A DNA stretch of 64,000 nt from Dendronalium phyllosphericum CENA369 (GTDB lineage Bacteria; Cyanobacteriota; Cyanobacteriia; Cyanobacteriales; Nostocaceae). The notes beneath the pieces were generated by a model. That model worked only from the letters and a program-made list of their open reading frames with translations. It did no database searches and was not told the DNA's origin. Positions 26,050 to 38,758 of the stretch are shown here, piece by piece. The position numbers and the translations under genes were made by a program. How positions within the stretch are numbered: position 1 is the first letter of the stretch; every line of letters starts with the position of its first letter. The DNA lies in contig NZ_JAECZA010000338.1 in assembly GCF_016056275.1 (NCBI RefSeq), forward strand, positions 2,757 to 66,756, given 5' to 3'.

Positions 26050-26535
26050 TTAGCTTAGAGCACCAATTAGGTAGTCAAAGTAGCTACCAGCTTCAGCAGC
26101 TTCTTCGCCAGACAGCAAGCCACTTGCTACATTCTTCAATCCACGGATACCTTCGGTAATACCATCGATAGGAGTGCCGAGGGACTTGTACATTTCACGA
26201 GCGCCCACAACGCCAATTTCTTCGATGGGAGTAACATCACCAGAAACGATACCGTAGGTAACGAGGCGGAGGTAATAGTCTAGGTCGCGCAGACAAGTAG
26301 CTGTCATTTCTTGACCGTAAGCGTTACCACCAGGAGATACTACATCAGGACGCTTTTGGAACACTTGGTCGCCAGCTTGCTTCACAATTCGCTCGCGGTT
26401 GTCGGTCAAAACTTGAGCAATACGGACGCGACGCTCACCACTTGTAACAAAGCTCTTAATCCGATCCAGTTCGCCAGGGCTGAGGTAGCGGGCTTCTGCA
26501 TCAGCATTCACGATGGACTTCGTGACGATACTCAT
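26050..26535 (-). CDS. apcA: Allophycocyanin alpha subunit
   Basis: The 161-residue product starts [20 protein letters not shown] and binds phycocyanobilin through the Cys of [20 protein letters not shown]. It pairs with ApcB to form the 650-660 nm absorbing trimers of the phycobilisome core on the thylakoid surface. A good Shine-Dalgarno sequence (GGAGG) is just upstream of the ATG. The 315-base gap after apcE contains heptamer repeats at its distal end and most likely the strong apcA promoter. Confidence 0.98.
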   Translation of the reverse strand: MSIVTKSIVNADAEARYLSPGELDRIKSFVTSGERRVRIAQVLTDNRERIVKQAGDQVFQKRPDVVSPGGNAYGQEMTATCLRDLDYYLRLVTYGIVSGDVTPIEEIGVVGAREMYKSLGTPIDGITEGIRGLKNVASGLLSGEEAAEAGSYFDYLIGALS

Positions 26536-26761
26536 TAATGGATTCCTCCAGAACTAATGAAACCAGAATTTGATTGAACAGGTGCGACTTCGCATTTGGT
26601 TTTGAGTAGCTCTGTGTTCTCTATTTTGAGAGACAACAGTTGAGTGGTCTGCTTGAGTCAATGCAAGCTCTAAAACTCAGCTACCTTCCGCAGTATATTT
26701 TCCGGCATTCTGTTGAGCATTTATGACTGCTCTTAACACTTTGTAATATTCCTTTTCAGAT

Positions 26762-26850
26762 TTAGATTGGGGATTGGGTACTGGGTATTAGGAAAACTCT
26801 CCCTATCCCCAGTCCCTAGTCCCTAGTCCCCAATCCCTAGTCTCTAATCC
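26762..26850. repeat. Inverted heptamer repeats between apcE and apcA
   Basis: GATTGGGGATTGGGTACTGGG (26766-26786) faces CCCAGTCCCTAGTCCCTAG (26808-26826) and further CCCTAGT/CCCCAATC units up to the apcE stop. The halves can pair into a long hairpin right after apcE, which could reduce read-through from the linker gene into apcA. Confidence 0.75.
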
Positions 26851-30549
<3,699 letters not shown>

Positions 30550-31080
30550 ATGAATAAAAGTCATAAAAATAACCAGATATTAAGTGCTGCCGCTTCAGCC
30601 CTAGCTATTGTTTTAGCTGTTACTCCTGCTAATGCACTCCCCGGACAAAACATTAACACCGTTATCAAGTGGGCAAAGACAAAATCTCAACTACCAACCC
30701 TGACATATAGCAGCGAAGCACATGGTTATGGTGGTACAAAAGGAAACTTATATTTTTATGCTGATGTCACTTCTGAAAATGGAACAGTTACTAAAGAAGG
30801 AATAACCGTTAGTGGAGACTCAAGCCTCAAATTCACTACCAAAAATTCCCCAGCTGTGAAACTGTTAAAAAATATCTACAATTCCAATATTGCCAATGAT
30901 TTTCAGAAATCGCGGTATGTTACAAAAGTTGGCCGCGACCAGTTTTATCGCGGCACAAGTTTTGCTTATATTACTGCCAAGGTAGAAGGTGGGTCAGCAT
31001 TTCAGATAATTCCCTTGAAAGATTTACAAGGATTAATAAATAATGCAAAATACTGCCAAACTCATGAATGCGACCTTTGA
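30550..31080 (+). CDS. Exported protein of unknown function (176 aa)
   Basis: The product has a clear signal peptide (ILSAAASALAIVLAVTPANA, cleavage after ANA). The mature part of about 145 residues is rich in Tyr, Gly, Ser and Lys. It includes WAKTKSQLPTLTYSSEA, GTKGNLYFYADV and two Cys near the C-terminus (YCQTHECDL) that may form a disulphide. I do not recognise a family; it looks like a small periplasmic or outer-surface protein. It stands alone, divergent from apcE. Confidence 0.6.
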   Translation: MNKSHKNNQILSAAASALAIVLAVTPANALPGQNINTVIKWAKTKSQLPTLTYSSEAHGYGGTKGNLYFYADVTSENGTVTKEGITVSGDSSLKFTTKNSPAVKLLKNIYNSNIANDFQKSRYVTKVGRDQFYRGTSFAYITAKVEGGSAFQIIPLKDLQGLINNAKYCQTHECDL

Positions 31081-31206
31081 TTGATGAGTTTGACTAAAAA
31101 GAAGTCAGAATGATTTTTGTGCTACTAAAGGTAGATTCTGACTTCTTGATGATTCTCAAAGTTTAGAAAATAACTAAAACTGAGTTTTTATATTTTTAAT
31201 TGATAA

Positions 31207-31932
31207 TTACAGCTGTTTTATATAAGCATTTTCTACGAACAATGGCACACAATTACTAACATTGTAGATTGCTGAGAGTTCAACGTCTGACTCAAACCCC
31301 GCTGCAATTAACTCTTTACCAGAACTGCATTTTTTCAAGTAACTTAGTAAATCTTTCTGGAAAACTTGAAATGTTGTTACAGCTACTTCGGCTTCTGGTG
31401 ACAGATTTCCTTGCAAATAACTGAGAATTGCCCCAGCGCCAAGCAAATCCTCAAATGCAGGTCTGAGGCTACCATCATCTTTCCACCTTTCACCAGCAGG
31501 AATCACTGCAATTTTATTGCCGTACTTTTGAGCAAATTGCGCTACAGCTTGGCAATTTCGCAAGCACCCAGCCAAAGTAGGTGTATTTCCAGTCTGTAAA
31601 GTGAGAAAAGAACCATTAGGCGAGGGCAAAACTAGTCTCGTTCCAGCAGGAATCTGAGTTAGCGATTTTGGGGAAAGAGAATATCCAGTTGCAGTCCAAT
31701 TTTGTCGATGATTGGCTAACTCGGCTTGCACTGACTTGGCAAAATCTTTGACTGATTCATCCCTTATTGGATACGGAAAAATTATCGCGCCATTGCTAGT
31801 GGCAATTTCCACACAGGTTGAAAAAGAGAGAACGTCAACTATGATAACGACATCGCTAATAGGAGCGAGTCTAGCAACTCCTTGCGAACCCCATTCACAG
31901 CGCAAATCAAACTCTGATTGGTCATAAATCAT
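31207..31932 (-). CDS. comB: 2-phosphosulfolactate phosphatase family protein
   Basis: ComB removes phosphate from 2-phosphosulfolactate in archaeal coenzyme M synthesis; cyanobacteria make no coenzyme M, so the role here may be sulfolactate formation or another phosphatase reaction. Features: VVIIVDVLSFSTCVEIATSN near the start, LVLPSPNGSFLTLQTG, LAGCLRNCQAVAQFAQ and VIPAGERWKDDGSLRPAFED, all typical for the family. I start at the ATG at 31932 (IYDQSEFDLRCEWG), because the ten upstream residues in frame are hydrophobic and not conserved. It is about 241 aa, close to the family norm. Confidence 0.88.
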   Translation of the reverse strand: MIYDQSEFDLRCEWGSQGVARLAPISDVVIIVDVLSFSTCVEIATSNGAIIFPYPIRDESVKDFAKSVQAELANHRQNWTATGYSLSPKSLTQIPAGTRLVLPSPNGSFLTLQTGNTPTLAGCLRNCQAVAQFAQKYGNKIAVIPAGERWKDDGSLRPAFEDLLGAGAILSYLQGNLSPEAEVAVTTFQVFQKDLLSYLKKCSSGKELIAAGFESDVELSAIYNVSNCVPLFVENAYIKQL

Positions 31933-32059
31933 GAGAGCGATCGCAAAAAACAATATTATCAAAAATCAAATCACAAATTAACTAAGTTAGGCAGTAAGTA
32001 AATGTTAATAATTCTGTGACAAAGTATAATCAATATAAAACTAGAATGTTGTAAATAGT

Positions 32060-32407
32060 ATGAATACAAGTGTAAAAACTTCCTTTAGCAAAATAGTACC
32101 TAAATTAACTTATGATGTGCTGATTGAAAATCAACCAGATGGCACAGTTAAAGCAACATTGCTAAGTTTACCAGACTGCCAAGGTTCAGGAAGTACAGAA
32201 ACAGAAGCAATAGAAAAACTTAGTCAAAGTTTGCAAACTCGGTTAGAAACTGCCAAGATAGTTACTTTGGAAATTGAAGCACCCAAAGTAGAAAACCCTT
32301 GGATGAAATTTGCGGGAATGCACAAAGATAACCCACTTTTTACTGAGGTGCTGGAATCCATAGAAGCTGAACGGAGACAAATTGACTTGGACGATGAGAC
32401 AAAGTGA
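32060..32407 (+). CDS. HicB-like antitoxin of a broken toxin-antitoxin pair
   Basis: A 115-residue protein. The N-terminal half has the HicB-like strand pattern (LTYDVLIENQPDGTVKATLL, then SLPDCQGSGSTETEAIEKLS), and the C-terminal half is acidic and helical (NPWMKFAGMHKDNPLFTEVL, ESIEAERRQIDLDDE), the form seen in antitoxins paired with PIN-domain toxins in cyanobacteria. Its stop is 5 bases before the ATG of a truncated VapC reading frame, which supports the pairing. The antitoxin itself appears intact. Confidence 0.65.
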   Translation: MNTSVKTSFSKIVPKLTYDVLIENQPDGTVKATLLSLPDCQGSGSTETEAIEKLSQSLQTRLETAKIVTLEIEAPKVENPWMKFAGMHKDNPLFTEVLESIEAERRQIDLDDETK

Positions 32408-32412
32408 GTATT

Positions 32413-32505
32413 ATGTGGATATTAGATACAGACCATCTTTCCTTATTTCAAAATACTCATCCACTAGTCACGCAACGCATAAGAGATGATAGCGATCGCA
32501 ATTAG
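32413..32505 (+). pseudogene. Truncated VapC (PIN-domain) toxin
   Basis: From the ATG at 32413 the frame gives 30 residues, MWILDTDHLSLFQNTHPLV then TQRIRDDSDRN, before a TAG at 32503. The opening matches PIN-domain RNases, in which the Asp of LDTDHL is the first metal ligand. The rest of the toxin is missing. About 30 bases on, another frame encodes AFDKLRIAATLL, similar to the late part of PIN toxins and leading into the next gene's ATG. This suggests an internal deletion. The toxin must be inactive. Confidence 0.7.
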
Positions 32506-32571
32506 CAATTATCTGTCTACCTGAAGTGTCCAGCATTCGATAAACTCAGAATTGCTGCAACTTTACTCATC

Positions 32572-33753
32572 ATGTCAGATCCCCAAACTGTTAGCGCTGC
32601 TGTCGCCAAACTCTACAACACATACCCCTTTCCCTCTGACCCCCTACTGGATGAACCACCTCCAGGCTATAACTGGCGCTGGAATTGGCTATCTGCTTAT
32701 AGCTTCTGCACAGGTCAAAAACCTCAAAGGCAAGATATCCGCATTTTAGATGCTGGTTGTGGTACAGGAGTAGGTACGGAATATTTAGTTCACCTCAATC
32801 CCCAAGCCAATGTCGTGGGAATTGACCTCAGTGCTGGTGCTTTGGCAATGGCAAAAGAGCGGTGTCAGCGTTCTGGTGCTAACCGCGTCGAATTTCATAA
32901 CCTTAGCTTGTTCGATGTGGAACAGTTACCTGGCGAGTTTGATTTAATTAACTGTGTTGGCGTTTTGCACCATACTCACGATCCAATTCGCGGAATTCAA
33001 GCTTTAGCTAAGAAGCTAGCCCCTGGCGGTTTTTTTCACATCTTCGTCTATGGAGAGTTGGGACGCTGGGAAATTCAACTCATGCAAAAAGCGATCGCCC
33101 TCCTCCAAGGTGACAAAAAAGGCGACTACCGCGATGGCGTGCAAGTCGGGCGGCAAATATTTGCTTCCTTACCAGAAAATAACAGAATTGTCAAATACGA
33201 AAAACAACGTTGGTCAATGGAAAACCACCACGATGAACACTTTGCCGATATGTATGTTCATCCCCAAGAAATTGACTACAACATTGAGACTTTGTTTGAA
33301 TTAATTGATGCTTCCGGCTTAGAATTTATTGACTTCTCAAATCCAGGTTTTTGGCAGCTAGAAAGACTTTTGGGCAAAGCCCCAAATTTGATAGAAAGGG
33401 CACAAGGATTGAGCGATCGCCAACGTTACCGCCTGATAGAATTATTAGATCCAGAAGTAACTCATTATGAGTTTTTCCTCGGTCGTCCTCCTCTCATCAA
33501 AACCGACTGGTTAGAGGATGAAGCTTTATTGGCAGCAATTCCCGAACGCAATCCCTGTATGGATGGATGGCCAAGTCGCGGTTTCTTTAACCAAGATTAC
33601 CAGATTGTCAATTTGTCTCAAGAAGAGTTTGAGTTTCTGCAAGCGTGTGATGCTAAGTCAACAGTGGCAGAGATATTGGCAAGCATACAAATAGAGTTAG
33701 AAAAAGTCAGAACGCTCTTCAAGCAACGACTAATTTTGTTAACACCAAGTTAA
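32572..33753 (+). CDS. Class I SAM-dependent methyltransferase (393 aa)
   Basis: The N-terminus AAVAKLYNTYPFPSDPLLDE is typical of a cyanobacterial methyltransferase group. The methyltransferase core has ILDAGCGTGVGTEYLVHLNP (SAM loop), VVGIDLSAGALAMAKERC and FDLINCVGVLHHTHDPIRGI. After about residue 250 there is an extra helical domain (LEFIDFSNPGFWQLERLLGK) and a C-terminal segment with the QIVNLSQEEFEFLQACD motif, which resembles small winged-helix or peptide-binding tails. The substrate is unknown. A diverged copy of its last codons lies at 34711-34793. Confidence 0.82.
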   Translation: MSDPQTVSAAVAKLYNTYPFPSDPLLDEPPPGYNWRWNWLSAYSFCTGQKPQRQDIRILDAGCGTGVGTEYLVHLNPQANVVGIDLSAGALAMAKERCQRSGANRVEFHNLSLFDVEQLPGEFDLINCVGVLHHTHDPIRGIQALAKKLAPGGFFHIFVYGELGRWEIQLMQKAIALLQGDKKGDYRDGVQVGRQIFASLPENNRIVKYEKQRWSMENHHDEHFADMYVHPQEIDYNIETLFELIDASGLEFIDFSNPGFWQLERLLGKAPNLIERAQGLSDRQRYRLIELLDPEVTHYEFFLGRPPLIKTDWLEDEALLAAIPERNPCMDGWPSRGFFNQDYQIVNLSQEEFEFLQACDAKSTVAEILASIQIELEKVRTLFKQRLILLTPS

Positions 33754-33978
33754 TAAAACTACTGCGAGCGCTTTATAGCGCTTAATTATAATTACTGAGA
33801 TAGATACTTGTACAAAAAAATAAATTTATACTAACTTTATAGATAGCAAATAGATTAAAAATTTGATTAATAATCTTTTTTGCTCTGTACATAAAAAATC
33901 AAAGACTAAATCTCCTCATACACTTGTGTTACGAACTTGTGCTGAAATTATCCAATACTAAATTAGGAGAATCTTCTA
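33754..33978. other. AT-rich upstream region of the PEP-CTERM gene
   Basis: No gene. The stretch is strongly AT-rich with several TATAAT-like words, and it ends in TTAGGAGAATCTTCTA, a good ribosome-binding site that supports the GTG start at 33979. Confidence 0.4.
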
Positions 33979-34554
33979 GTGAAATTAGCTAAACAGCTGG
34001 GCGCGATCGCTGCTGGTGTCACCTTCTATTTCGCCGCTGCGATCGCTAAACCAGCAGAAGCAGCCTTTGTTGGTGCTTATGAACCTAGTAAATGGACATT
34101 GGTAAATATAGACACTAATGGGTATGTGAATACTAGTGATGCCCCCGCACAGATCCAACTTTATGGGGGAGACACTAATAGTAATATTCTAGGTACAACC
34201 GATTACAAAATAACAGCAGTAGCTAATGGAGTAGTCAACTTTAAGTGGAATTATTTAACTGAAGAAACAGGAGATGGTGCTGCATACGACCCTTTTAGCT
34301 TTGTCAAAAATGATATCAGCACTGATATTTTCTCCAGTTCTTTAGAAGCAAAAGGTCAGGGAACTTACAGTACAACAGTTGCAGCAGGGGATGTATTCAG
34401 CTTTAGGGTGACGACAAAAGACAACAGGCTGGGTAGAGCAAGTGTAACAATTTCTGATTTTAACGCGCCTGTACCCGAACCTTTGACAGTGAGTAGTTCA
34501 GCGATCGCTCTGGGGTTTGGCTGGTGGTTGAAGCGTAGGCAAATAGCTTCCTAG
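33979..34554 (+). CDS. PEP-CTERM sorted exported protein
   Basis: A 191-residue protein from a GTG start with AGGAG 9 bases upstream. It has a signal peptide (LAKQLGAIAAGVTFYFAAAI, AEAAF cleavage region), a mature beta-rich, Thr/Asn/Gly-rich domain, and a C-terminal PEP-CTERM sorting signal: VPEPLTV, a hydrophobic segment SSSAIALGFGWWL, then basic KRRQ. Such proteins are processed by exosortase and go to the cell surface or extracellular matrix. The body is not a known enzyme fold. Confidence 0.82.
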   Translation: MKLAKQLGAIAAGVTFYFAAAIAKPAEAAFVGAYEPSKWTLVNIDTNGYVNTSDAPAQIQLYGGDTNSNILGTTDYKITAVANGVVNFKWNYLTEETGDGAAYDPFSFVKNDISTDIFSSSLEAKGQGTYSTTVAAGDVFSFRVTTKDNRLGRASVTISDFNAPVPEPLTVSSSAIALGFGWWLKRRQIAS

Positions 34555-34710
34555 TGCAGGAGGGCACAGAGGGACGCAAGAGAAATTTTTATAAGTCTTT
34601 CGCCCTCATCTTCCTGCGGTGGTGATGGGCGATCGCCCATAGCAGCTTTTAATAAATCTAATGTAGATTAGAAGAGTACCCAGCAATTGCTCCGAAAATT
34701 GGGTATGACA

Positions 34711-34793
34711 ATTCAATACAAGTTGGAGTTTAGCAAAATTCAGCAACAGTGCCATTTCTCCTCAAGCAGCTAATTTTCTTAACACCGACTTAA
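34711..34793 (+). pseudogene. Decayed copy of the 3' end of the 32572 methyltransferase gene
   Basis: The end of this stretch, in the frame that ends with TAA at 34791, reads LLKQLIFLTPT. The gene at 32572 ends LFKQRLILLTPS. Similarity at DNA level extends upstream through ATACAAGTTGGAGTTTAGCA against ATACAAATAGAGTTAGAAAA, with stops and indels. The PEP-CTERM gene lies between the two copies. This is either the leftover of a tandem duplicate or of an insertion that duplicated the tail. Confidence 0.5.
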
Positions 34794-35056
34794 TTGCAAC
34801 ACCAAGACCTTGATGATACAACAACCTTGGAGGATAGTTATTCACTAAAATAAAGCGAAAATTTGCCGAAATTTTGAATTTTCTTTGCTTCATACCTCAA
34901 TCGCTCTCTAGCTTCGTAGGGCAAAGTTTCGCTTGGTATGTAACTGGGACAAGAAGTTAATTGTTTTTTTCTAAAGTATTGTTACCGGATCGTGATATGA
35001 TTCAGCTGACTGAATGTGCAGTCATCACATAGTTAGCTGTACTGGTTTCAAGTCCC
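34794..35056. other. Leader and promoter region of the ATP synthase operon
   Basis: No gene is seen. The gap from the PEP-CTERM stop to the first atp gene is about 500 bases. A HIP1-centred palindrome ATGGGCGATCGCCCAT lies at about 34625-34640. No promoter boxes can be assigned with confidence. Confidence 0.35.
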
Positions 35057-35500
35057 GTGAGCTTGTCAGAAGAACCAATTGCACCCACTCCGACAACAAC
35101 ACGACAAGATGCCAAATCTGGTTCTGGAGACGCAGAATCAGATAACTCCATGGGAGAGTTTTATCAACTCTACCAAAAGTTATTGGCAATCACACTTGTC
35201 TTGACGGGGATTATTTTTATCTCTGTGTGGATTTTTTATTCCTTAAACATTGCTCTGAATTATTTGATTGGAGCGTGTACAGGTGTGGTTTACTTAAAAA
35301 TGCTGGCTAAAGACGTTGAGCAACTAGGCGATGATAAAAAACGTCTGAGCAAAACTCGTTTTGCTCTATTTATTGGGTTGATAGTATTGGCAACTCAATG
35401 GCGTGAGCTACAGATTGTACCCATATTTTTGGGATTTCTAACTTACAAAGCCACGCTCCTCGTCTACATGGTGCAAACTGCGTTCATTCCTGATTCTTAA
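35057..35500 (+). CDS. atpI: ATP synthase accessory protein I
   Basis: The small membrane protein (147 aa) encoded first in the ATP synthase operon helps assemble the c-ring. After an acidic, disordered N-terminus ([14 protein letters not shown]) there are four hydrophobic segments, including [18 protein letters not shown] and [20 protein letters not shown], the latter with conserved basic/acidic residues, then [19 protein letters not shown]. The start is a GTG at 35057. CyanoBase-style naming calls this atp1. It is followed 61 bases later by the a subunit gene. Confidence 0.88.
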   Translation: MSLSEEPIAPTPTTTRQDAKSGSGDAESDNSMGEFYQLYQKLLAITLVLTGIIFISVWIFYSLNIALNYLIGACTGVVYLKMLAKDVEQLGDDKKRLSKTRFALFIGLIVLATQWRELQIVPIFLGFLTYKATLLVYMVQTAFIPDS

Positions 35501-35561
35501 CAAAATCAGGCTCACAAAGACAATAATCCCATCCTCGCTCGTTGGGGAAAATGCTTGAAGA

Positions 35562-36323
35562 ATGCAAATGCTTAGTGTCTTAAACGCCTTTAATTCATTT
35601 CCCCTCGCCGAATTAGAAGTAGGTCATCATTTCTACTGGCAGTTGGGAAATCTAAAAATTCATGGGCAAGTTTTTCTCACCTCATGGTTTGTAATTAGCA
35701 TTTTAGTAATAGCTTCCATAGCTGCTACTCGCAACGCCCAAAGAATTCCCAGAGGCATCCAGAATTTGATGGAATATGCCCTAGAATTTATTCGGGATCT
35801 GGCAAAAAACCAACTTGGTGAGAAAGAGTACCGCCCTTGGGTGCCATTTATCGGCACATTGTTCTTGTTTATCTTCGTATCGAACTGGTCGGGCGCTCTA
35901 ATTCCCTGGAAGCTAATCAAGCTGCCGTCAGGTGAATTGGCGGCTCCTACTAATGACATCAATACGACCGTAGCATTGGCATTGCTGACATCTTTAGCGT
36001 ATTTTTACGCGGGTTTTAGCAAGCGGGGTTTGGGCTACTTTAAGAAATATATAGAGCCAACACCCGTACTATTGCCGATCGCAATTCTAGAAGATTTTAC
36101 CAAGCCCCTCTCCCTCAGCTTCCGTCTATTTGGCAATATTTTAGCGGATGAATTGGTAGTAGCGGTGCTAGTTCTGCTGGTTCCTTTATTTGTACCTCTG
36201 CCTGTAATGGCTTTGGGTTTATTCACCAGTGCCATTCAGGCCCTAGTGTTTGCTACCCTGGCCGGAGCATACATTCATGAGGCGATGGAAGGACACGGCG
36301 GAGAAGAGCATGAGGAGCATTAA
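35562..36323 (+). CDS. atpB: ATP synthase subunit a
   Basis: Subunit a forms the proton half-channels next to the c-ring in the thylakoid membrane. The 253-residue product starts [20 protein letters not shown]. It holds [20 protein letters not shown] and the essential Arg in [20 protein letters not shown], followed by [16 protein letters not shown]. The ATG at 35568 (third codon) is an equally good start. Cyanobacterial literature often calls this gene atpI. It is the second gene of the operon. Confidence 0.96.
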   Translation: MQMLSVLNAFNSFPLAELEVGHHFYWQLGNLKIHGQVFLTSWFVISILVIASIAATRNAQRIPRGIQNLMEYALEFIRDLAKNQLGEKEYRPWVPFIGTLFLFIFVSNWSGALIPWKLIKLPSGELAAPTNDINTTVALALLTSLAYFYAGFSKRGLGYFKKYIEPTPVLLPIAILEDFTKPLSLSFRLFGNILADELVVAVLVLLVPLFVPLPVMALGLFTSAIQALVFATLAGAYIHEAMEGHGGEEHEEH

Positions 36324-36404
36324 GTTTCTCAGTTGATAGCACAGTTCCGACGAGCGTATACGCTTAAAACATCGCCAAGCGCGATTTGTAAGAACTCGGT
36401 GCAG

Positions 36405-36450
36405 CGAGAAGTTGCAAGGAGGGTTTCCCTCCGAGCAAACTTCGGTGGGA
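36405..36450 (+). repeat. Dispersed repeat with hairpin between atpB and atpE
   Basis: The stretch GAGAAGTTGC...GGAGGGTTTCCCTCC... GAGCAAACTTCGG is related to one at 11260-11305 and, in part, to the reverse complement at 8818-8831. The core GGAGGG-TTT-CCCTCC folds into a short hairpin. It occupies the 191-base gap between the a and c subunit genes, where transcript processing or stability effects are plausible. Confidence 0.65.
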
Positions 36451-36472
36451 AAAACACGTCTTTACTAGTTAA

Positions 36473-36760
<288 letters not shown>

Positions 36761-36943
36761 GACCTGAAAGTTTTTGTGCATGTGGAGACGTGAACCATCA
36801 CGCCTCTACAATCAAAATATTTTGGGTATTTATAGTCGTTCTGATGTTAAGTTGACCCTTGTTGGCTATGGGTCTCTAAAATACGAAAGGTTGGATGATG
36901 GTGCTAGCCATGAAAACTGCTACTCCAGCCAAAGAGGAGACAA

Positions 36944-37372
36944 ATGTTTGATTTCGATGCTACCTTGCCCTTCATGGCATTGCAGTTCCTGCTATTGGCA
37001 GCTTTGTTGAATGTAATTTTCTATAAGCCACTGACCAAGGTACTGGACGATCGCGATAATTACATCCGAACGAATACCCTTGACGCACGGGAACGCTTGG
37101 CAAAAGCCGAGCGGTTAACCCAAGAATACGAGCAGCAGCTAGCAGATGCTCGCAGGCAATCGCAAGCTACTATAGAAGCTGCTCAGGCTGAAGCCAAGAA
37201 AATTACTGCCGAGAAAATTGCTGAGGCGCAAAAAGAAGCTCAAGCTCAAAGAGAACAGGCTGCTGTGGAGATAGAACAACAAAAACAGCAAGCTTTAAGT
37301 GAGTTAGAACAAAGAGTTGATGCTCTTAGCAGGCAAATTCTAGAAAAACTATTGGGGCCAACTTTTAGTTAG
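36944..37372 (+). CDS. atpF2: ATP synthase subunit b' (second stator b)
   Basis: A 142-residue peripheral-stalk subunit found in photosynthetic organisms, where b and b' form a heterodimer. It has one N-terminal membrane helix ([20 protein letters not shown]) followed by a long charged coiled coil ([20 protein letters not shown] and [20 protein letters not shown]). I take the ATG at 36944 with AGGAG 6 bases upstream; an in-frame TGA lies 33 bases upstream. It lacks the short N-terminal leader seen in the Anabaena homologue. Called atpG in cyanobacterial naming. Confidence 0.95.
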   Translation: MFDFDATLPFMALQFLLLAALLNVIFYKPLTKVLDDRDNYIRTNTLDARERLAKAERLTQEYEQQLADARRQSQATIEAAQAEAKKITAEKIAEAQKEAQAQREQAAVEIEQQKQQALSELEQRVDALSRQILEKLLGPTFS

Positions 37373-37442
37373 ATAAATTGACTAACACTGGTTCTGTTGA
37401 AATTCTGGGCGCAACTGGGCACTAGTCCCAGAGCGCTTAATT

Positions 37443-37550
37443 AAGTGTAAAGAGACACTTTTTTCCTTCGGGAAAAGAAACTTGATTTCCCATTGGAGCC
37501 AAGCACTTGATTTCCCATTGGAGCCAAGCACTTGATTTCCCTTGGGGAAA
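37443..37550 (+). repeat. b'-b intercistronic stem-loops and 25-bp tandem repeat
   Basis: Within the 214-base gap between the stator genes there are: a stem AAGTGT/ACACTT (37443-37460), a stem TTTTCC-TTCG-GGAAAA with an extra-stable UUCG tetraloop (37461-37476), two exact copies of a 25-base unit beginning CTTGATTTCCCATTGGAG (37481-37505, 37506-37530) with a third partial copy, and a last hairpin TTTCCC-TTG-GGGAAA (37536-37550). Such structure could set the b/b' ratio by attenuation or processing; that is inference. Confidence 0.75.
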
Positions 37551-37586
37551 ATACAATGTATTAGCAAGCGAGCAGCGCACTTGTAA

Positions 37587-38156
37587 ATGGGTATCATGGG
37601 CACATTCTTATTACTTGCCGCAGAAGCGAACGCTGTTCATTCTGAATTGGCAGAAGGCGCAGCGGAGGGTGGTTTCGGTCTAAACATAGACATTTTTGAA
37701 ACCAATCTTATTAACCTAGCGATTCTGGTTGGCATATTATTCTACTTCGGACGTAAAGTTTTAAGCAATATCCTGAACGAGCGACAAGCCAATATCGCCA
37801 CAGCAATTCAGGAAGCAGAGGGACGCTTGAAAGAGGCACAGATTTCCCTTTCCCAAGCGCAAGAGCAGTTGACTCAGGCTCAGGCTGAAGCACAACGCAT
37901 CCGCAAAGCAGCCGAAGAAAACGCTCAAAAGGCGAAAGAAGCCACGTTAACACGGGCAGCACAAGATGTAGAACGCTTGAAACAAACAGCAGCAGCAGAT
38001 TTAAACACCGAAAGAGAGCGAGCGCTAGCCGAACTGCGGCAGCGAGTAGCCGCCCTAGCATTGCAAAAAGTTGAGTCAGAGTTGCGATCTGGTATTGCTG
38101 ATGACGTTCAACAATCAATAATTGACCGTAGTATCGCGCAGGTGGGAGGACGCTGA
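37587..38156 (+). CDS. atpF: ATP synthase subunit b
   Basis: A 189-residue stator subunit. The N-terminus is [20 protein letters not shown]; the Anabaena homologue begins at the equivalent of the fourth residue, so the ATG at 37596 may be the real start. Then comes the membrane helix [20 protein letters not shown], with the conserved VLSNIL turn. A long coiled coil follows, rich in Ala, Gln, Glu and Arg ([20 protein letters not shown]). The stop TGA overlaps the ATG of the delta gene by one base. Confidence 0.96.
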   Translation: MGIMGTFLLLAAEANAVHSELAEGAAEGGFGLNIDIFETNLINLAILVGILFYFGRKVLSNILNERQANIATAIQEAEGRLKEAQISLSQAQEQLTQAQAEAQRIRKAAEENAQKAKEATLTRAAQDVERLKQTAAADLNTERERALAELRQRVAALALQKVESELRSGIADDVQQSIIDRSIAQVGGR

Positions 38157-38710
38157 TGAAAAGTAATGTAGAAACAGCCGAAGTTGCCCAACCTTATGCA
38201 CAGGCTTTATTGTCGGTAGCACAATCGAAAAATCTGACAGAAGAGTTTGGCGAAGATGCTCGTTCTTTACTGAATTTGTTGAAAGATTCAGAGCAACTAC
38301 GAAACTTTATCGACAACCCCTTTATTCAGCCTGAGAACAAAAAAGCAGTTATCAGCCGAATACTTGGTGGTGAAGGCTCTAACACTTACTTACGCAACTT
38401 TTTACTGCTATTGGTAGACAGACGACGCATTTTGTTCTTAGAACCAATATTAGAGCAGTATTTAGCTTTATTGCGGCAGTTGAATCAAACCGTGTTAGCG
38501 GAAGTCACTTCTGCTGTTCCCCTCTCCGAAGAGCAGCAGCAAGCAATTAAAGAGAAAGTAATTGCCATTACTAATGCTCGTCAGGTAGAAATAGAAACTA
38601 AGGTAGACCGCGAGTTAATTGGTGGTGTAATTATTAAAGTCGGCTCGCAGATCGTGGATGCCAGCTTACGGGGTCAGTTGCGCCGCTTGTCTTTGCGTTT
38701 AAGTAGCTAA
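38156..38710 (+). CDS. atpH: ATP synthase subunit delta
   Basis: The 184-residue delta subunit links the b-b' stalk to the top of F1. It starts at an ATG that overlaps the b stop (TGATG), implying translational coupling. Features are the N-terminal helical bundle (VAQPYAQALLSVAQSKNL), NPFIQPENKKAVISRILGG and the C-terminal VDRELIGGVIIKVGSQIVDA with SLRGQLRRLS. Named atpD in cyanobacterial usage. Confidence 0.97.
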   Translation: MKSNVETAEVAQPYAQALLSVAQSKNLTEEFGEDARSLLNLLKDSEQLRNFIDNPFIQPENKKAVISRILGGEGSNTYLRNFLLLLVDRRRILFLEPILEQYLALLRQLNQTVLAEVTSAVPLSEEQQQAIKEKVIAITNARQVEIETKVDRELIGGVIIKVGSQIVDASLRGQLRRLSLRLSS

Positions 38711-38758
38711 AAAATTAAATATTAAGTTCTTCCGTCTCGAAAGCAAAACAATAGACAC

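Noticed and set aside
36774-37010. 78-aa frame between the c and b' genes
   Set aside because: It overlaps the b' start in another frame and shows no conservation pattern of an atp gene.
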